Source: Streptomyces djakartensis (lineage in GTDB: Bacteria; Actinomycetota; Actinomycetes; Streptomycetales; Streptomycetaceae). Taken from it: a stretch of 64,000 nucleotides of DNA. The notes below the pieces were generated by a model. That model worked only from the letters and a program-made list of their open reading frames with translations, was not told where the DNA came from and ran no database searches. The number at the start of each line of letters is the position of its first letter. Position 1 is the first letter of the stretch. The position numbers and the translations under genes are program-made. The DNA is taken from NCBI RefSeq assembly GCF_014651075.1, contig NZ_BMWE01000026.1, positions 1 through 64,000 on the forward strand, read 5' to 3'. This document shows positions 63,807-64,000 of the stretch, one piece after another.

Positions 63807-63960
63807 CGATCCGCCCCTACTCTCGTGTTCTGCGCCGTGCTGACGCGTCGTGCTGACGCAGGTCAGATTAGCTGCCCGCGCGTGCCTCAAGCGCGGCGGC
63901 CACCCGGGTGAACTCCTCCCGGTACGCGCCGGCTCCGGCACCACCCCGGCGGCGACACCG

Positions 63961-64000
63961 TCACCGGAAGATGCCCGTGTGACCCAGCGAGTAGCGGCCG
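63961..64000 (-). CDS. Possible 3' end of a gene entering from the right edge
   Basis: On the minus strand the bases from the edge read GRYSLGHTGIFR then TGA (63963-63961). The composition looks like a real C-terminus, but 12 codons are too few to assign. The spacer 63807-63960 shows no gene. Confidence 0.25.
   Translation of the reverse strand, partial: GRYSLGHTGIFR

Overview
The window is a chromosomal segment of a Streptomyces-type actinomycete. The evidence is very high GC with strong G/C third-codon bias, frequent GTG starts, tightly packed same-strand genes with GTGA/ATGA overlaps, TAGGAT/TAGAAT-like -10 boxes and G/C-rich terminators. From memory, the gene order serA-ilvCNB ... gatBAC ... 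ligA ... mnmA ... opp operon ... gcvT-gcvH-glyA-sdaA matches the conserved region of Streptomyces coelicolor around SCO5465-SCO5515. I could not run an alignment.

Left part (0-9.4 kb): the 3' end of a PucR-type regulator; then a four-gene Nik/Opp-type ABC importer (lipoprotein, one polypeptide carrying both permeases, two ATPases) whose promoter contains a Zur-like palindrome; then a TetR gene divergent from a 14-TM MFS exporter with twin operators; then serA. Branched-chain block (9.6-13.5 kb): ilvB-ilvN-ilvC on the minus strand, preceded by a 13-residue leader peptide (MRTRILVLGKRVG) and an attenuator hairpin. The ilvB promoter's -35 box overlaps the stop codon of a membrane PAS-GGDEF-EAL gene whose EAL half has lost its signature residues.

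Middle (16.8-35.5 kb): a hydroxyacid dehydrogenase, an aldo/keto reductase, a PQQ-type sugar dehydrogenase lipoprotein, a large LuxR-family ATPase regulator coupled to a 56-residue protein, small membrane proteins (one with nine 21-bp heptad repeats), a GNAT/MMPL pair, a methyltransferase, the gatCAB amidotransferase operon with a conserved 79-residue gene inside it, and a second GGDEF-EAL protein (RmdB-like) with an intact EAL half. 35.6-46.5 kb: ligA, a MetE-like methyltransferase, an SDR, a LOG-family gene broken by a 2-bp deletion, DUF427, an alpha/beta hydrolase, a block of about 155-bp tandem repeats, mnmA, an amidase and the cysteine desulfurase that probably supplies sulfur to MnmA.

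Right part (46.6-64 kb): a TetR gene, a thioesterase, a TRIC-type channel, a five-gene oligopeptide ABC importer, two SseB-like genes, a P-loop kinase-like gene, then the glycine/serine module (tandem glycine riboswitch, gcvT, gcvH, glyA, terminator, sdaA) and a small EF-hand protein.

Most genes are housekeeping, and I see no phage, CRISPR array, tRNA, transposase or biosynthetic cluster. The least explained material is non-coding or regulatory: the Zur-like site, a pair of palindromic MITE-like elements (18915-19057 and 56262-56424), the 42.3-42.8 kb tandem repeats, a structured spacer at 57.7-57.9 kb, and a recurring layout with the -10 box exactly 7 nt before the start codon (leaderless mRNAs), twice with the upstream gene's stop codon inside the -35 box.
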